Source of the DNA: Impatiens glandulifera
Taxonomy: Eukaryota > Streptophyta > Magnoliopsida > Ericales > Balsaminaceae
Direction of reading: 5' to 3'
DNA length: 64,000 bases
NCBI RefSeq assembly: GCF_907164915.1
Contig: NC_061862.1
Location: forward strand, 120,803,533 to 120,867,532
The translations under genes and the position numbers were made by a program. The notes beneath the pieces were generated by a model. That model searched no databases and was not told the DNA's origin. It worked only from the letters and a program-made list of their open reading frames with translations. Position 1 is the stretch's first letter; the number at the start of each line of letters is the position of its first letter. This document shows positions 1 to 10,471 of this stretch, piece by piece.

Positions 1-469
1 TCCCAAGTCGGATTTTCTTAATTGCAACTGTCTGACCCGTCTGAGCTAACCATGTAAAAAGACCCTCAACATCAGAAAAGAGACAAAAACAAGCTGGCAA
101 TAGACAAGAAAATTACTCCAAATACAGATGGTCTACAAACCACACAATGAACTCTTAATTTAGATAGACATTTGATTTTTAGTAATCCACTGTAGTAGTC
201 AACAGAGAACTCTTTCTAGTTGGTATTTTCAGGAGCTAGAAGGAGGAGATTGAAGTGTATGCCGGATAGAAAACACAAGAGTAAAAAAACTTGGGCCAAG
301 ACAAAATATGTAACTTGGTGTAGATCATAGCTCTCAATAGGGGAAGAATAAACAGTACCTTAGTGTCGATCGCCTTGTAAACAACACCATAAGTTCCTTC
401 TCCAAGCACCTCACGTTTCAGATACCGATCGGCTACTTTCTTTGAGAGCAAGTTATCAGTTCCTGACAT
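1..469 (-). CDS. CDKD: CDK-activating kinase (CDKD), 5' end only
   Basis: N-terminus of a D-type cyclin-dependent kinase, the plant CDK-activating kinase, which with cyclin H phosphorylates the T-loop of other CDKs and the RNA polymerase II C-terminal domain. Exon 1 is 359-469 (ATG at 467-469). It encodes the family signature [20 protein letters not shown] with the glycine-rich ATP loop GEGTYG, and ends at a GT donor (357-358). Exon 2 starts at position 40 after an AG acceptor (41-42) and reads [13 protein letters not shown], including the lysine of the VAIKK motif; it runs off the window. The phase across the 318-bp intron is 0. The frame stays open upstream to another ATG at 521-523, but the 467 start gives the usual N-terminal length. 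The paralogue (CDKD;1, 2 or 3) cannot be told from about 50 residues. Confidence 0.9.
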
Positions 470-1028
470 TGATGCAGCTTCGGATAGAGAAATTATATAG
501 TACTGGCTAGATTTCTTCTTCACCGACTGACTGCGTCAATTCCTAGATTGCATGATTTGCATCTCCTCTTCCCGACTTACTCCCGGCAATTGCAATTTGT
601 TCTTTCATTATAAGGGAGAAAGTGGAGTTACTAAGTGAAGAGCGTAGAGGAGAGGAAGACCTAGGTGGGTAAACGGGTCGGATCAAGTCCACCTGATTCA
701 GGTGCTTGACTATGAAATTTGCACAAAAATATATATATAATAACTTTATTTCATCACAATCTTACAAATTAACACAAAACCCTATTTTAATTATAATATT
801 TATACTCAGATCTCTTTCTAAAAAAAATAAACTCTACAAAAGTTGATGTTTCAAATAATTGACTCTTTTAATAGTATTTAGTAACGGAAAAGATTTTATT
901 TTTTTTTCAATCACTTAAATTTGAGTAAATGTTGCGATTCATTCGGTCCCAATATCTTATTTAGTCGGGTCGGTTTTTTTATCTCGAATTTTATAATCCG
1001 AATAATATTTTCAATCGTTTCGTTTGTA
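470..1028. other. Upstream region of the CDKD gene
   Basis: 5' leader and presumed promoter of the minus-strand kinase gene. From about 720 it turns into AT-rich sequence with homopolymer runs. I see no other gene and no convincing core promoter element. Confidence 0.4.
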
Positions 1029-1640
1029 GGTCGTTTGTTACGTATACTCTCTGTTGGTGATCATTTCTTGAGTCCGTGTTCGTCCCTTTCTTAACAACAA
1101 ATGAGATGAAATAATCGGATATGAAGTTATTTTTTATTTTTTTCAATAAAAAATTACTCGATTTGATCTTTCATATGGAGCACCTCTTACAGGTATCATC
1201 CCTTCATTTGTATGAATTTCTCACTATTTTGGTTATATATGTAGATGGTTCATTTTCATTTGGCGGGATTTTTTTCGGCGTTGCTTATCAACCATTGGCT
1301 AAGCATAATTTTAACTGTTGTTTAGAATCTTTGATAGAGATTTTTTTGACTATGTTTTATTGATTCGTTCGGCTTGCTTTACTACAAACGTCATCGTTCA
1401 ATAACTTAAATGAGTTTGTCTTTGAAAGAATCTTCAACAAATTGCATAATCGTTTGATCATTAAAATTTTTAATGAGAGTTTTATTTTTGTAAATTGTTT
1501 ATGCAATTTAATATTTAGATAATCAATTATTGATTTTGACTTTGTAGACGTTATATTGTATTATTTACTAATTAATTTTTCATGTATAACTCTTATTTGA
1601 ATTTAATGTGAATTAATTCTTTATCAAAATAAACTCAAAA
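1029..1640 (+). repeat. Interspersed repeat A, copy 1
   Basis: About 600 bp that matches 4956-5540 in the same orientation with many substitutions and small indels. Shared landmarks, in order: TTGGTGATCAT, CCCTTTCTTAACAACAAA, GTAGATGGTT, and a TTCGGCTTG-TTTTACT stretch. No intact coding frame; the 80-aa frame inside is not conserved in copy 2. Probably part of an old transposable element of unknown class. Confidence 0.6.
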
Positions 1641-2392
1641 GTCAAAACCCTATATTTATATGAAGAAGTTGCAAAGAGGTATCTTTTTGGTCTCTTGATT
1701 ACTTTTTTTTTATCATAACTCAGAATTTGTGTGTTGGTATTTTGTTTGATACACCTCGTATTTAGTTGGATCGAACTTTTTTATCATATATTTTTCATTT
1801 TGATTTTTTATAATTTGAAAAATGTTATTAATTGTTGATGACATATGTAAACATATTTTAAATTGACTAATACCCCCAACCTTGACCCAAATTCAAAATA
1901 TGAATTTAGATAAGTTAATTTAGTTTTCGTTAAATTTGGATTTAATTAGGTTAGGTAAAAAAAATGGTTAACTCATTAATATCATTACATTCAAGAGCCT
2001 CCATCATTCTTATGTCCACATCCTCTCTTAAAATAGTCAAAACAGTTTATTAAACTTTTTTAGTTAGTATTAATGGTAGTTTGTTGTAAAATCTCAATAT
2101 AAAAGAAAGATGTAATTGTTGGATAACAACTTGAATGATAAATTTTCAATTTACAACTTTTATTTTAAATTATCATGGTGACAAATTGTTATATTTTGTT
2201 GTCTCTATTTGACCACTAGTGGATGGTTTATTCATATGAATAAGGAGGCGATGAATCTGAATGTCGATAATTGAAGCAGAAGGCATTTTGCCAACGACTT
2301 TCTCGATGACATTTTGTCCCGGATTGAAGTGTATCGAAGAGTCGGGTGAATCAATCATAGACAAATCATGTGTTATATCATGATAACCTATA
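1641..2392. other. AT-rich intergenic DNA with repeat B, copy 1
   Basis: No recognisable gene. Positions about 2030-2165 match about 4100-4250 in the same orientation (landmarks AAAACAGTTTATTAA, TTAGTTAGTATTAAT, GATAACAACTTGAATGATAAATTTTCA), a second diverged repeat. The 79-aa minus frame at 2173-2412 has no recognisable motif and ends inside a tandem duplication. Confidence 0.4.
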
Positions 2393-2480
2393 TCGATTAT
2401 GGATGAATTCATTTATTTCGTTCCTGTTTCTCAATGTCGATTATGGATGAATTCATTTATTTCGTTCCTGTTTCTCAATG
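2393..2480. repeat. Perfect 44-bp tandem duplication
   Basis: Two adjacent identical 44-bp units, 2393-2436 and 2437-2480, each beginning TCGATTATGGATGAATTC and ending TTTCTCAATG. The absence of mismatches indicates a recent slip or unequal exchange. Confidence 0.9.
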
Positions 2481-2677
2481 TGTCGCCTATAGAACCGCAA
2501 ATTTTGATTAAGAGGATACCATTTCTATCCCTCTAGTTTGCTGGAAGTGAAGGCGAAGAAGAAGAATGGACAAAGGAAATCTTCTAGCTTCTCTCTATAT
2601 ATAATTGGATTATTGGTTTTCTCTATAATTCTTGGGTTATTTTAATTTTTATTTGCTCGAAGAGTTCGTACTTGCAA

Positions 2678-3487
2678 ACCCTAACGACGTCCAATGATTA
2701 TAGAATTTTATGGAGTCGGAAGGTGAATAATCATAAGATGAAATATGCCATTGAAATTGTGGAAAAATTCATTAAGCGGACGTCCAAGAAAATGTGTTAC
2801 AATCGGTGAATGTTGGAATTTATAGTATCCATTATATAATAAATATTTTGTAAATGTCATATTTAATATATACCAAAATAATGTGATCTAATAACGTGAA
2901 TTTAAGTTTGGGTATATTTGTCATGAATATAAAGTGATGATACTTAAGTGACATTTCTAATTTTATGAAGGGACTAAATTAGAAATGACTTAACTATAAT
3001 AACTAATTTAATGTTGGTTATATGTAACGGTAATAATTCTCATTTGAAGTACGAACAATTATTCTTTGCGTCCCATCAAAAGAGAGAGAAAATCATTGAT
3101 GTAATCATCAAATTGGAATAACCATTCCACCTAAAGAAAGTATAAGGAAAGAGAACATTAAAGAATCATTTCATCCATACAAAGTCTAAGAAAGAGAAGA
3201 TTCACAATATGAATTAAAGTACGCTTCCGCTGCATTCAGATTTTAATTTCTCACACATTATATTAGATTTTAATTTGGATAATTCTAACAGTGAAATGCT
3301 CATTTTCACTCTTACAATGGAGATATGGAAATAGCTAGAAAGGAACTCAACGAGATAGTTTCAAAGAATTCTAATCGGGTAGACCGTAGAGACCTCTCAT
3401 GGATTAATAATGGTAGCTTCTCCTATGGAATTTCTCAAGAGTTAAAGGAGATAGAGAAAATGGTGATAAAAGAAATGGAGAACTTGC
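2678..3487 (+). pseudogene. Broken reading frame of unknown identity, split by a solo LTR
   Basis: Removing the solo LTR (2811-3290) and one 5-bp target copy, one frame reads from about 2678 to a TAG at about 3490, a little over 100 codons interrupted by one in-frame TGA next to the insertion site. Recognisable stretches are KMKYAIEIVEKFIKRTSKKM upstream and MEIARKELNEIV, DRRDLSWINNGSFSYG and QELKEIEKMV downstream. The charged, helix-prone character looks protein-like, but I do not recognise the family. It may be an exon of a dead gene or a transposon product. Confidence 0.4.
2811..3290 (+). mobile_element. Solo LTR, copia-like, 480 bp, with 5-bp target duplication
   Basis: The sequence begins TGTTGGAATT and ends AATTCTAACA, a near-perfect 10-bp terminal inverted repeat with the TG...CA ends of LTRs. 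It is flanked by a perfect direct repeat GTGAA (2806-2810 and 3291-3295). No primer-binding site, polypurine tract or internal sequence is present, so this is a solo LTR left by recombination between two LTRs. The GTACGCTTCCGCTGCA stretch near its 3' end is typical of copia LTRs. Confidence 0.88.
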
Positions 3488-4379
3488 AATAGCAATTGAA
3501 GAGTCTTAAACTTTTTATTGCTCCAATTCGTGTGATTTTAATTTGCAATAGATTTTAATTTGCTTCAAGAGTTAAAGGAGACTACTACATCATGAACTTG
3601 TTAAGGACGAGCTTAGAGCCTTCCAATCATATCTTAGTGTGAATTCAAATTAGAGGGTTGAGGCTAGGATGATTGCCTAACCTATTGTTGGAAAACCAAA
3701 AATGAAGTTGATGGACTTCTGAATGCGAGGACGACTTTGTCAGATAAAATGAGATTTTTGATAGTTTCTTCAACACAGAGAAAGATCACATTGCAATCGC
3801 AAAAGAAAGGGGTTGGTTGACATGATTTGTCAAAACCACAAAATGTTAAATTGGTTTCTTTAAAAAAATTAAAATTGTAAATGTTGAAAGTTGCCCATTG
3901 ATGAAGAAAAGACATTCCATGGTGATTGTTTTGAATGGTCAAACGAAGACTTCAGTGTCTATATTGGGTAGCTAAAAAATGAAACTTGATGAATTGGATT
4001 TGCTAAGACAATATGACTACATGATTGTAGTTTGATGTTTCATTAATTTAATTTGTTTTTGTTAAGGTGAAACTTTTTTTTCTAATACATTTCTCATTAA
4101 AAAGAGGACGTAAAAATAATAAAACAGTTTAATAAAACTGTTAGTTAATATTAATTACAGTTTCTTGTGCTACCACTACTCTATATAAAATAGTGATTAA
4201 ATTGTTTAGATAACAATTTTAATAATAAATTTTCAGTTTACATCTTCCATTTCAAGAATTTAACATCCTCTTTCACATCTTTTTTCCTCATTTTCTCTCA
4301 CTTCCCTCTCTAATATTCTCTTCCTCATTTTTTTTCGACGCAATAATCTCCTACATTATTACTTCTAGATTATAGATGA
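3488..4379. other. Intergenic DNA with repeat B, copy 2
   Basis: No gene recognised. A CAAGAGTTAAAGGAG string repeats at about 3437 and 3566. Positions about 4100-4250 are the second copy of repeat B (see 2030-2165). Confidence 0.35.
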
Positions 4380-4800
4380 AATGGAAACTTGACTCTTATT
4401 ATAAATATAAATAAATCAAAATGTGTTAAATAAAAAAATATATTAAATAGGTCAAAGACGTATTAAAAACAAAAACATATTAAATAGAGCTAAATGAGTC
4501 AAATACTTATTAAACGAGCTAAAATGCGTTAAACGAGTGAAAACGTGTTAAACGGTTCAAAAATGTGTTAAAACGAGCCAAAACGAATCAAATATTTGTT
4601 AAACGGACTAAAAACATGTTAAATAAGGTAAAAACAATATGCTAGACGAGTTAAGAACGTGTTAAATAGGGTCAAATAAGTCAAATATTTATTAAATAGT
4701 TAAAAATGTATTACTCAAGTAAAAAATGTGTTAAATAGTCAAAATGTGTTAAATAGTCCAAAACGTATTGACACAAGACAAAGACGTATTGAACGAGACA
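4380..4800. repeat. Degenerate minisatellite, short period
   Basis: About 420 bp made of variants of a unit of roughly 17-22 bp with the core AAAACGTGTTAAACGAGTC. The phrases GTGTTAAA, GAGTCAAA and GAGCTAAA recur about twenty times with drifting period. No coding content. Confidence 0.65.
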
Positions 4801-4955
4801 AATAAATAAATAAAAATTATTTAGTTTGGGTTACCCAATCTATATCAATGAATAATATAGGTTGGATAACGAGTTGAGTAAATTTAATTTGGGTTGAATA
4901 TGAGTTTGGTAATACGGGTTGAGATTACTTATTTGCTCACCCCTAGTTGATAGGT

Positions 4956-5540
4956 TGTTTGCTACTCATACTCTCATATTGTATTGGTGATCATCTCTCG
5001 AGTTTGTGTCTCCCTTTCTTAACAACAAAAGAGATGAAGTGACCGGATCTTGAATTTTGTTTCCTTTTTTCAATAAAGAGTTATTGAAACTAATTTTTCA
5101 GTTGAAAACCTCATATATATGTATCCTTATATTATTTTTATGGCTTTGTCACTTTTTTTAACCATATATGTAGATGGTTAGTTATCATTTGGCATAATAT
5201 TTTTCGACGTTTCTTAGCAACCCTAGTCAAAGACAATTTTCATTATCGCTTAGAATATTTGGTAGAGATTCTTCCAATGCTATTTAATTGGTTTGTTCGG
5301 CTTGTTTTACTTCATCACTAATCGCTACGGATATTTGGAGTCACCCTAAACAAATGACAAAATTGTTGGATCTTCTTCATTATAATTTTAGTTATTGTAA
5401 ATTTGTCATATCAATTATTTAACAACTAAATTTGTATTTAGTTGTTTTGATTTTATTGACATTATTTTGTAATTTTATTTTTTATATGTAACTACTTATT
5501 TGAATTAATGATAATTAATTATTTTCCAAAAAAACCCAAG
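4956..5540 (+). repeat. Interspersed repeat A, copy 2
   Basis: Diverged same-orientation copy of 1029-1640 with the same ordered landmarks. With repeat B it shows that the left 5 kb was built from duplicated or dispersed element pieces; their order (A, B, B, A) rules out a simple single duplication. Confidence 0.6.
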
Positions 5541-6225
5541 TCATTTTTTTCGAGGTCATGCGTGATTTTAACCTTAGTTGGCCATTATTTAAGATTAGTT
5601 TGCGAAATATATATTTCTTATTTTTTCTCTTATTTCTTTAACAAACCTCGACATTGAATATTATGATGATGACTTTCGACTTGCTAATGAAAGGATGCAA
5701 TCTATGGGTAGTCTCCCATGGACATTAGTCGTCGTAAAACCCTAACTTGGTCAATCCAACATAATCGTCGAATCCTAACTTCCTTATGCTTAAGTTTGTA
5801 AGTTCAAACTCTATTATCTAATTTCTATACAATCTTATTTACTTCTTTATTTAGTCCATACTCATTGAATGTGTTTTTTCTTAGATAAAATTAACGGTCG
5901 AATTGTCAAATTGAGACACATTATTGGTGGCCAATTAAGATTTCTAACTTTTTTTAAACCTTAAAATTTGGAGCTCTTTCTTGTTAAAATTATACAAAAC
6001 GATGTTTTATTTTAATGGTTTCAAACGTCATTAACTTATTATCTATGTAAAATTTATAAATAAATAAAATACTCATTTCGCTAATTTAATTACCAAATTT
6101 CAGTGAATTGAAGATTTGACTATCGATTTTCTGAAATTTAGTAGTAAAAATTTTCATTTCATTGAATTTTGTTAGTTAAATTAGTGACATGGATCTTTTA
6201 TCTTTTTTTATAAATGTCACTATAG
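5541..6225. other. AT-rich intergenic DNA
   Basis: No gene, RNA or element that I can support. Confidence 0.4.
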
Positions 6226-6457
6226 ACACCCCCATTTTTACACCGCACATATCCAATAAATACATGGTTTAATATAATACACACACTCATTTATTAGGTC
6301 GGGAGAATAAAAACATAAAATGTCATTTGAAAACCGACTTGGAAAAATCTGAAAATGATGGTATAAATATCGAAATTTAAAAACACTCAAGTCACGAGTG
6401 TCATCATACCTTCAAAATGACCAGCACAAAAAATCGTTGACTTTGAGTATAATATTG

Positions 6458-6939
6458 TGTTAGGGTCTAAAATTAAGGCCTCGGTCCTAGAATAAATTCC
6501 AGCAACCCTTCTCGACACCCGGTCTCGGTCTTAATGTGCACATGGGCCAGATTTCTGTTTTGTTGTATTAATATTTTGTTTTGATTTCCTTTTCTATTTT
6601 ACAAACCGAATTCTGTTATTTTCTAGTATTTGTTGTAACCGAATATTATGGGGCAAAACATCACCTATATAAGGATGATCTTTCTTCCCCAAGGACCCAT
6701 GAATAGAATGATGAAGATGTAACTTCGCCCCTATTCGTCTATTATTATTATTAGTATGGACCGTTTGGTATAGACCAACAGTATTTCTCTTCGCACCCTT
6801 GGTTCTTCTATCCCCTCACCCCCAAATTCTTTATTGAAAAACCTTCCGCTGCCCTTTGATTATAGAATTTCCACCGGTCTTAGAGATCAAGAACTTGATT
6901 CTTGAACCCAAAACACACCTTACGAAACAAGTCGTAAGA
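6458..6939 (+). repeat. 5' LTR of the TR-GAG element
   Basis: Starts TGTTAGGGTC; ends GTAAGA, where the 3' LTR has GTAACA, so one terminal base is mutated. It contains a TATA box TATATAAG (6666-6673), the likely core promoter. About 15 substitutions and a 3-bp difference in an ATT microsatellite separate it from the 3' LTR. Confidence 0.92.
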
Positions 6940-6943
6940 TTCT

Positions 6944-6955
6944 TGGTATCAGAGC
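6944..6955 (+). promoter_or_regulatory. Primer-binding site, initiator tRNA-Met type
   Basis: TGGTATCAGAGC lies 4 bp after the 5' LTR. This is the standard plant retrotransposon primer-binding site, complementary to the 3' end of initiator methionine tRNA. Confidence 0.93.
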
Positions 6956-6995
6956 AAGACGATTCTCAAATGAAAGAAACCCGATAGCAGCAAGG

Positions 6996-8108
6996 ATGGA
7001 GGATCTTAAGACCCTACTCGAAGGGCTGACCCAACAATATGCATCCATGAATGATGCCCTGCAACAACACGTGACCGAACAGGCTGCCTTGCACAATGCC
7101 TTTCAGCAAAATATGGACAGAAGGTATGCTGCTGGAAAAAGCTTGACAGCAAATGAAAAAGGTGCGTTTAATAATGGCCAAGATCCCCGCACCCGACCCT
7201 ATGATATTGCTTCTTGCTACCTTCCTCCAACCCAGCTCACAAATGTTAATATTCATGAATTTGATGGGACTGATTTGGAGGGCTGGCTTTTATTTGCCGA
7301 GCAAATCTTTAGGGAGAGAAAGACGAATGATGCCACAAAGCTAGACATTGTCCGCACTCACTTCTCAAAAGAGGCAAGAATGTGGCATGAATCTTATTTG
7401 CAGAATCGCAACCATATGGAAGTATTGACGTGGCATAAATTCAAGAAAGATCTCTTGCTGCGATTCGGTCGCAGACCCTTGTACAATGCCAAACCCCCGC
7501 TACTACCTAAACCATGTATTGTTAACACGGTCTGGCCGAGCACAAAATGGGAGCCCAATCATAGGTGCAAATCCAGATTGTTCATGGCCCTGGCTAATCA
7601 GCAAGAAGTTCAAGAACTCGTTCAAGAACCCGTCCAAGAATCAGATTTTTATGACCCACCTTTGGTGCTTGAGAGAAAGGATGAACGTGTCATTATCTTG
7701 CACACTTTCTCGGTCCAGCAAGGTGCCCCTCGGTCGCGGGTCAACATAATACAAGGCAGCCACCTAGAAAAGGCCTTGGAAAATCATAATGTTGCTGCCA
7801 CTGTACAAATAATCAACAAGAACGAATGCCAAAGTGTTTCACTTGTTTTGGAAGACGCTCCTGAAAATTTCCAAAAAATAATCAAAGGGTTCACCCAGCA
7901 ACCCAACAACCAAACACCAGCCAAGAAGGTAGTCGGAAGACATGACTATGTTGTTGCGCATGTGTTGCTGGTCTGGATAAAGGACTGGGCTTGGTTGTTT
8001 GAAGACATTCTAGAGTATGTCCGGAAGAAAAATGGTCATTTTGCTGCACCTGGCGTGTTGGGCCGGAGGAAGGACTGGTTGTGGAGCATGAAGATCGAAG
8101 GCTTCTAA
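6996..8108 (+). CDS. Gag-like protein of the TR-GAG element, 370 aa
   Basis: A single uninterrupted frame. After a coiled, glutamine-rich N-terminus (residues 1-50), residues about 85-165 match the retrotransposon gag domain of Ty3-gypsy elements: the FDGTDLEGWLLFAEQIF segment, conserved aromatic and acidic positions, then KEARMWHES and WHKFKKDLLLRFG. The frame then enters about 200 residues I cannot assign, with none of the usual gag C-terminal part, no zinc knuckle (CX2CX4HX4C) and no protease motif, which suggests an internal deletion joining gag to distal internal sequence. An intact frame in an element whose LTRs differ by only about 3% may reflect recent activity. Whether it is expressed is unknown. 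Confidence 0.8.
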   Translation: MEDLKTLLEGLTQQYASMNDALQQHVTEQAALHNAFQQNMDRRYAAGKSLTANEKGAFNNGQDPRTRPYDIASCYLPPTQLTNVNIHEFDGTDLEGWLLFAEQIFRERKTNDATKLDIVRTHFSKEARMWHESYLQNRNHMEVLTWHKFKKDLLLRFGRRPLYNAKPPLLPKPCIVNTVWPSTKWEPNHRCKSRLFMALANQQEVQELVQEPVQESDFYDPPLVLERKDERVIILHTFSVQQGAPRSRVNIIQGSHLEKALENHNVAATVQIINKNECQSVSLVLEDAPENFQKIIKGFTQQPNNQTPAKKVVGRHDYVVAHVLLVWIKDWAWLFEDILEYVRKKNGHFAAPGVLGRRKDWLWSMKIEGF

Positions 8109-8259
8109 GAAATGCGGTCCTAAAACTCCGACACTTGCTGGACTTGCTGAAGTCCGACCGAATTCATTGAAATATTCAGCATGTGCATTAGAGGCTCGGT
8201 AGACTCGGCAGACCACGGTCTTTTTCGTCGAGGGAGACGAATTTCGAAGAGGGAGATAA

Positions 8260-8738
8260 TGTTAGGGTCTAAAATCAAGGTCTCGGTCCTAGAATAAATT
8301 CTAGCAACCCTTCTCGGCACCCGGTCTCGGTCTTAGTGTGCACATGGGCCAGATTTCTATTTTGTTGTATTAATATTTTGTTTTGCTTTCCTTTTCTATT
8401 TTACAAACCGAATTCTGTTATTTTCTAGTATTTGTTGTAACCGAATATTATGGGGCAAAACATCACCTATATAAGGATGATCTTTCTTCCCCAAGGACCC
8501 ATGAATAGAATGATGAAGATGTAACTTCGCCCCTATTCGTCTATTATTATTATTATGGACTATTTGTTATATACCAACAGTATTTCTCTTCGCACCCTTG
8601 GTTCTTCTATCCCCTCACCCCCAAATTCTTTATTGAAAAACCTTTCGCTGCCCTTTGATTATAGAATTTCCACCGGTCTTAGAGATCAAGAACTTGATTC
8701 TTGAACCCAAAACACACCTTACGAAACAAGTCGTAACA
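8260..8738 (+). repeat. 3' LTR of the TR-GAG element
   Basis: Starts TGTTAGGGTC right after the purine tract GAAGAGGGAGATAA and ends GTAACA. Its TATA box lies at 8468-8475. Near-identical to 6458-6939. Confidence 0.93.
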
Positions 8739-9327
8739 TATTGTTGTTGGAGAAAATGTACTGAAAGGTCATTTCGGAGCTCATTTATGGGTCAAAATGC
8801 CATTTTTCATAACAACTCAGTTTCTGGAACTCGTAACACGTTCATATCCATAATTTTGAAAAGTTATGAATTTTGAGTATAATATCAATGTTTGTAATTA
8901 TGTGTAGAAGATATTGAAAAAGATGAAAAAACTGAAAATGAATCAAACCAACGAGTCAACTCGCAAACTAGTGATTCAACCCGGGTCAATGAGAAGTCAA
9001 CTGTGGGTCAACCGGTTAAGGAGAGTTTTTTTAGGAATAAAGGAAGAAGAATTTGTTGTTTTTATTTTATTCCCAAATTTTCACTCCAATGAAACAAAAA
9101 AAGGGTGAACGGTTATTGGGTATTTTGGCTCATTTGGGGGTTAGAACAAAAAACACAGATCGATTCTAGTTAAGAGACACGGGGATCATTTTTGTTGAGA
9201 AGGGATATCGAATTCCAGTCAGTTAAAGGAGGTTGGTTGATTTTCTATGAAAGAGTATATCAGAGTTCAAGAAGCGCAAAGAGAAAGAGAGTCTGACTAG
9301 AGAACAAGGGAACCAATTCAAGAATGC

Positions 9328-9822
9328 TTGAAGGTGATTCCAGCAAGGACAACAACTTCTCTGACAATTTCTACTTCTCTATTGTTCTTCCTTCTTCGGT
9401 TCTCCTGTGCAAGAGAAGAGGCATGTCCGGCGATTCCAATTGTGGCGGAACTCCTATGCTTCCAGTTGATTATGTTCGAGCTTTCAATGATTTTAACGAC
9501 TTCATTTGCATCACTATCGACAATGATGAAATGTAGCAGGCAAGTAGCTGGTTTACGTCGTTGCTTATTTGCATTATTTGGACATCCTACTGGGACTATA
9601 AGAGAGGCGATTGCTGTCATTATGCGCACAATTGCAGAAGAATATGCAATTGTTGCAGAATTCATGCGTGATGCCACTTTGCGTGATGCTACTTTGCTCC
9701 GGCATTTGTTGCATGCCTTTTTTCCTTCCTTTTGGTGAACGTTGTCATCAACTTGTGGCACTATGGGAAGATTCTAATCAACCTGTTCTTGATTTGCTCT
9801 CTAGAGTGCTTCCTCTAGGCCT
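9328..9822 (+). pseudogene. GRV2: GRV2/DNAJC13 (RME-8)-like gene fragment, left part
   Basis: GRV2/KAM2 is the plant DNAJC13/RME-8 homologue, a very large J-domain protein of late endosomes needed for vacuolar sorting. The frame contains CSRQVAGLRRCLFALFGHP, GTIREAIAVIMRTIAEE, MRDATLRDATLLRHLLHAFF and, after a frame change near 9735, QLVALWEDSNQPVLDLLSRV, all in the family order as I know it. It is cut at 9822 (LPLGL) by a copia element and resumes at 15248 (VAYLQTR). The frame change, the missing residues between the HAFF and QLVALW motifs and the missing flanking exons make it a pseudogene. A gene fragment captured by a transposon is the alternative. Confidence 0.8.
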
Positions 9823-10312
9823 TATTGGGAATTTTGAAACGAAAAATACTTTTATACTGTAATCAATCAATGTGAGATGGATAAATGAATAGGTTATCCA
9901 AATTTAAAATAGGAGATCAAGAACACAACAAAACAGCACCAAATTTATGTGGAAAACCCTCTCAACTTGGAGGGTAAAAACCACAGGGCCAACCGGTAAA
10001 TTTCACTATCAACAAGAAACGGATACAAATGTTCTTCTCAACTTTAAACTCAAAATTGAGGTATACAAACAGAGAAAACTAATTTCATTCAGACTCAAAC
10101 TAGTCTAGATATACAACAAGAAATTGGAACCTGAAGGTGATAAATATAAGGAGGTCTCTACTGCCTCCTTCTCTTCTTCTTCCTCTATTTCTTTTTCTCT
10201 ATTTATTCTCTTCTTAGCAGAATGTTCTCTCTCTAGCAGTGATAGAGTTATCATTCTTAGAGTTTGCTTGTTTAATTAAATGCCTGATTGGGATGGACCT
10301 AAAGTCCCAACA
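9823..10312 (-). repeat. 3' LTR of the copia element at 9.8-15.2 kb
   Basis: On the plus strand it begins TATTGGGAATTTTG and ends AAAGTCCCAACA. The outer terminus should read TG and has decayed to TA, a C-to-T change on the other strand. It matches 14753-15242 along its whole length. Confidence 0.9.
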
Positions 10313-10471
10313 ATTTCCCCCTCCAGCCCACGGAGAGAGGCACACCGAACTTCAAGTCATCACTTGGTATTCATGTCGACAAGCCGACAATAGAGCTCGA
10401 GCTTGTCTTTTGGAACAATCTTCATAGACATGTCTGGAGGGTTCTTATCCGTGTGAATTTTTTAGCTTCAT

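Larger units (their letters stand above)
6458..8738 (+). mobile_element. TR-GAG-type non-autonomous LTR retrotransposon, complete, 2281 bp
   Basis: Two LTRs (482 and 479 bp, about 3% different by eye) enclose 1320 bp. A primer-binding site complementary to initiator tRNA-Met (6944-6955) follows the 5' LTR and a purine-rich tract (8246-8259) precedes the 3' LTR. The flanking 5-bp direct repeat TATTG (6453-6457 and 8739-8743) is perfect. The only coding frame is gag-like; protease, reverse transcriptase and integrase are absent. This is the structure of terminal-repeat retrotransposons with a GAG domain (TR-GAG) in plants, which must borrow pol functions in trans. It lies inside an older repeat whose second copy in this window keeps the empty site. 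Confidence 0.92.
6226..9120 (+). repeat. Old LTR-like repeat, copy 1, split by the TR-GAG element
   Basis: The flanks of the younger element, 6226-6457 and 8744 to about 9120, are collinear with the reverse complement of about 61600-62120. Shared landmarks: AGACACCCCCATTTTTACAC (here) against the matching start of copy 2, ATCCAATAAATA, ACCTTCAAAAT, GTTGTTGGAGAAAATGTA, and TTATGGGTCAAAA. The start resembles an LTR of a gypsy-type element, but no coding part is attached. From about 9120 to 9325 the similarity ends and I recognise nothing. Confidence 0.7.

Noticed and set aside
9318..9761. 147-codon minus-strand frame
   Set aside because: It overlaps the plus-strand GRV2-like frame antisense and shows no domain; a shadow frame.
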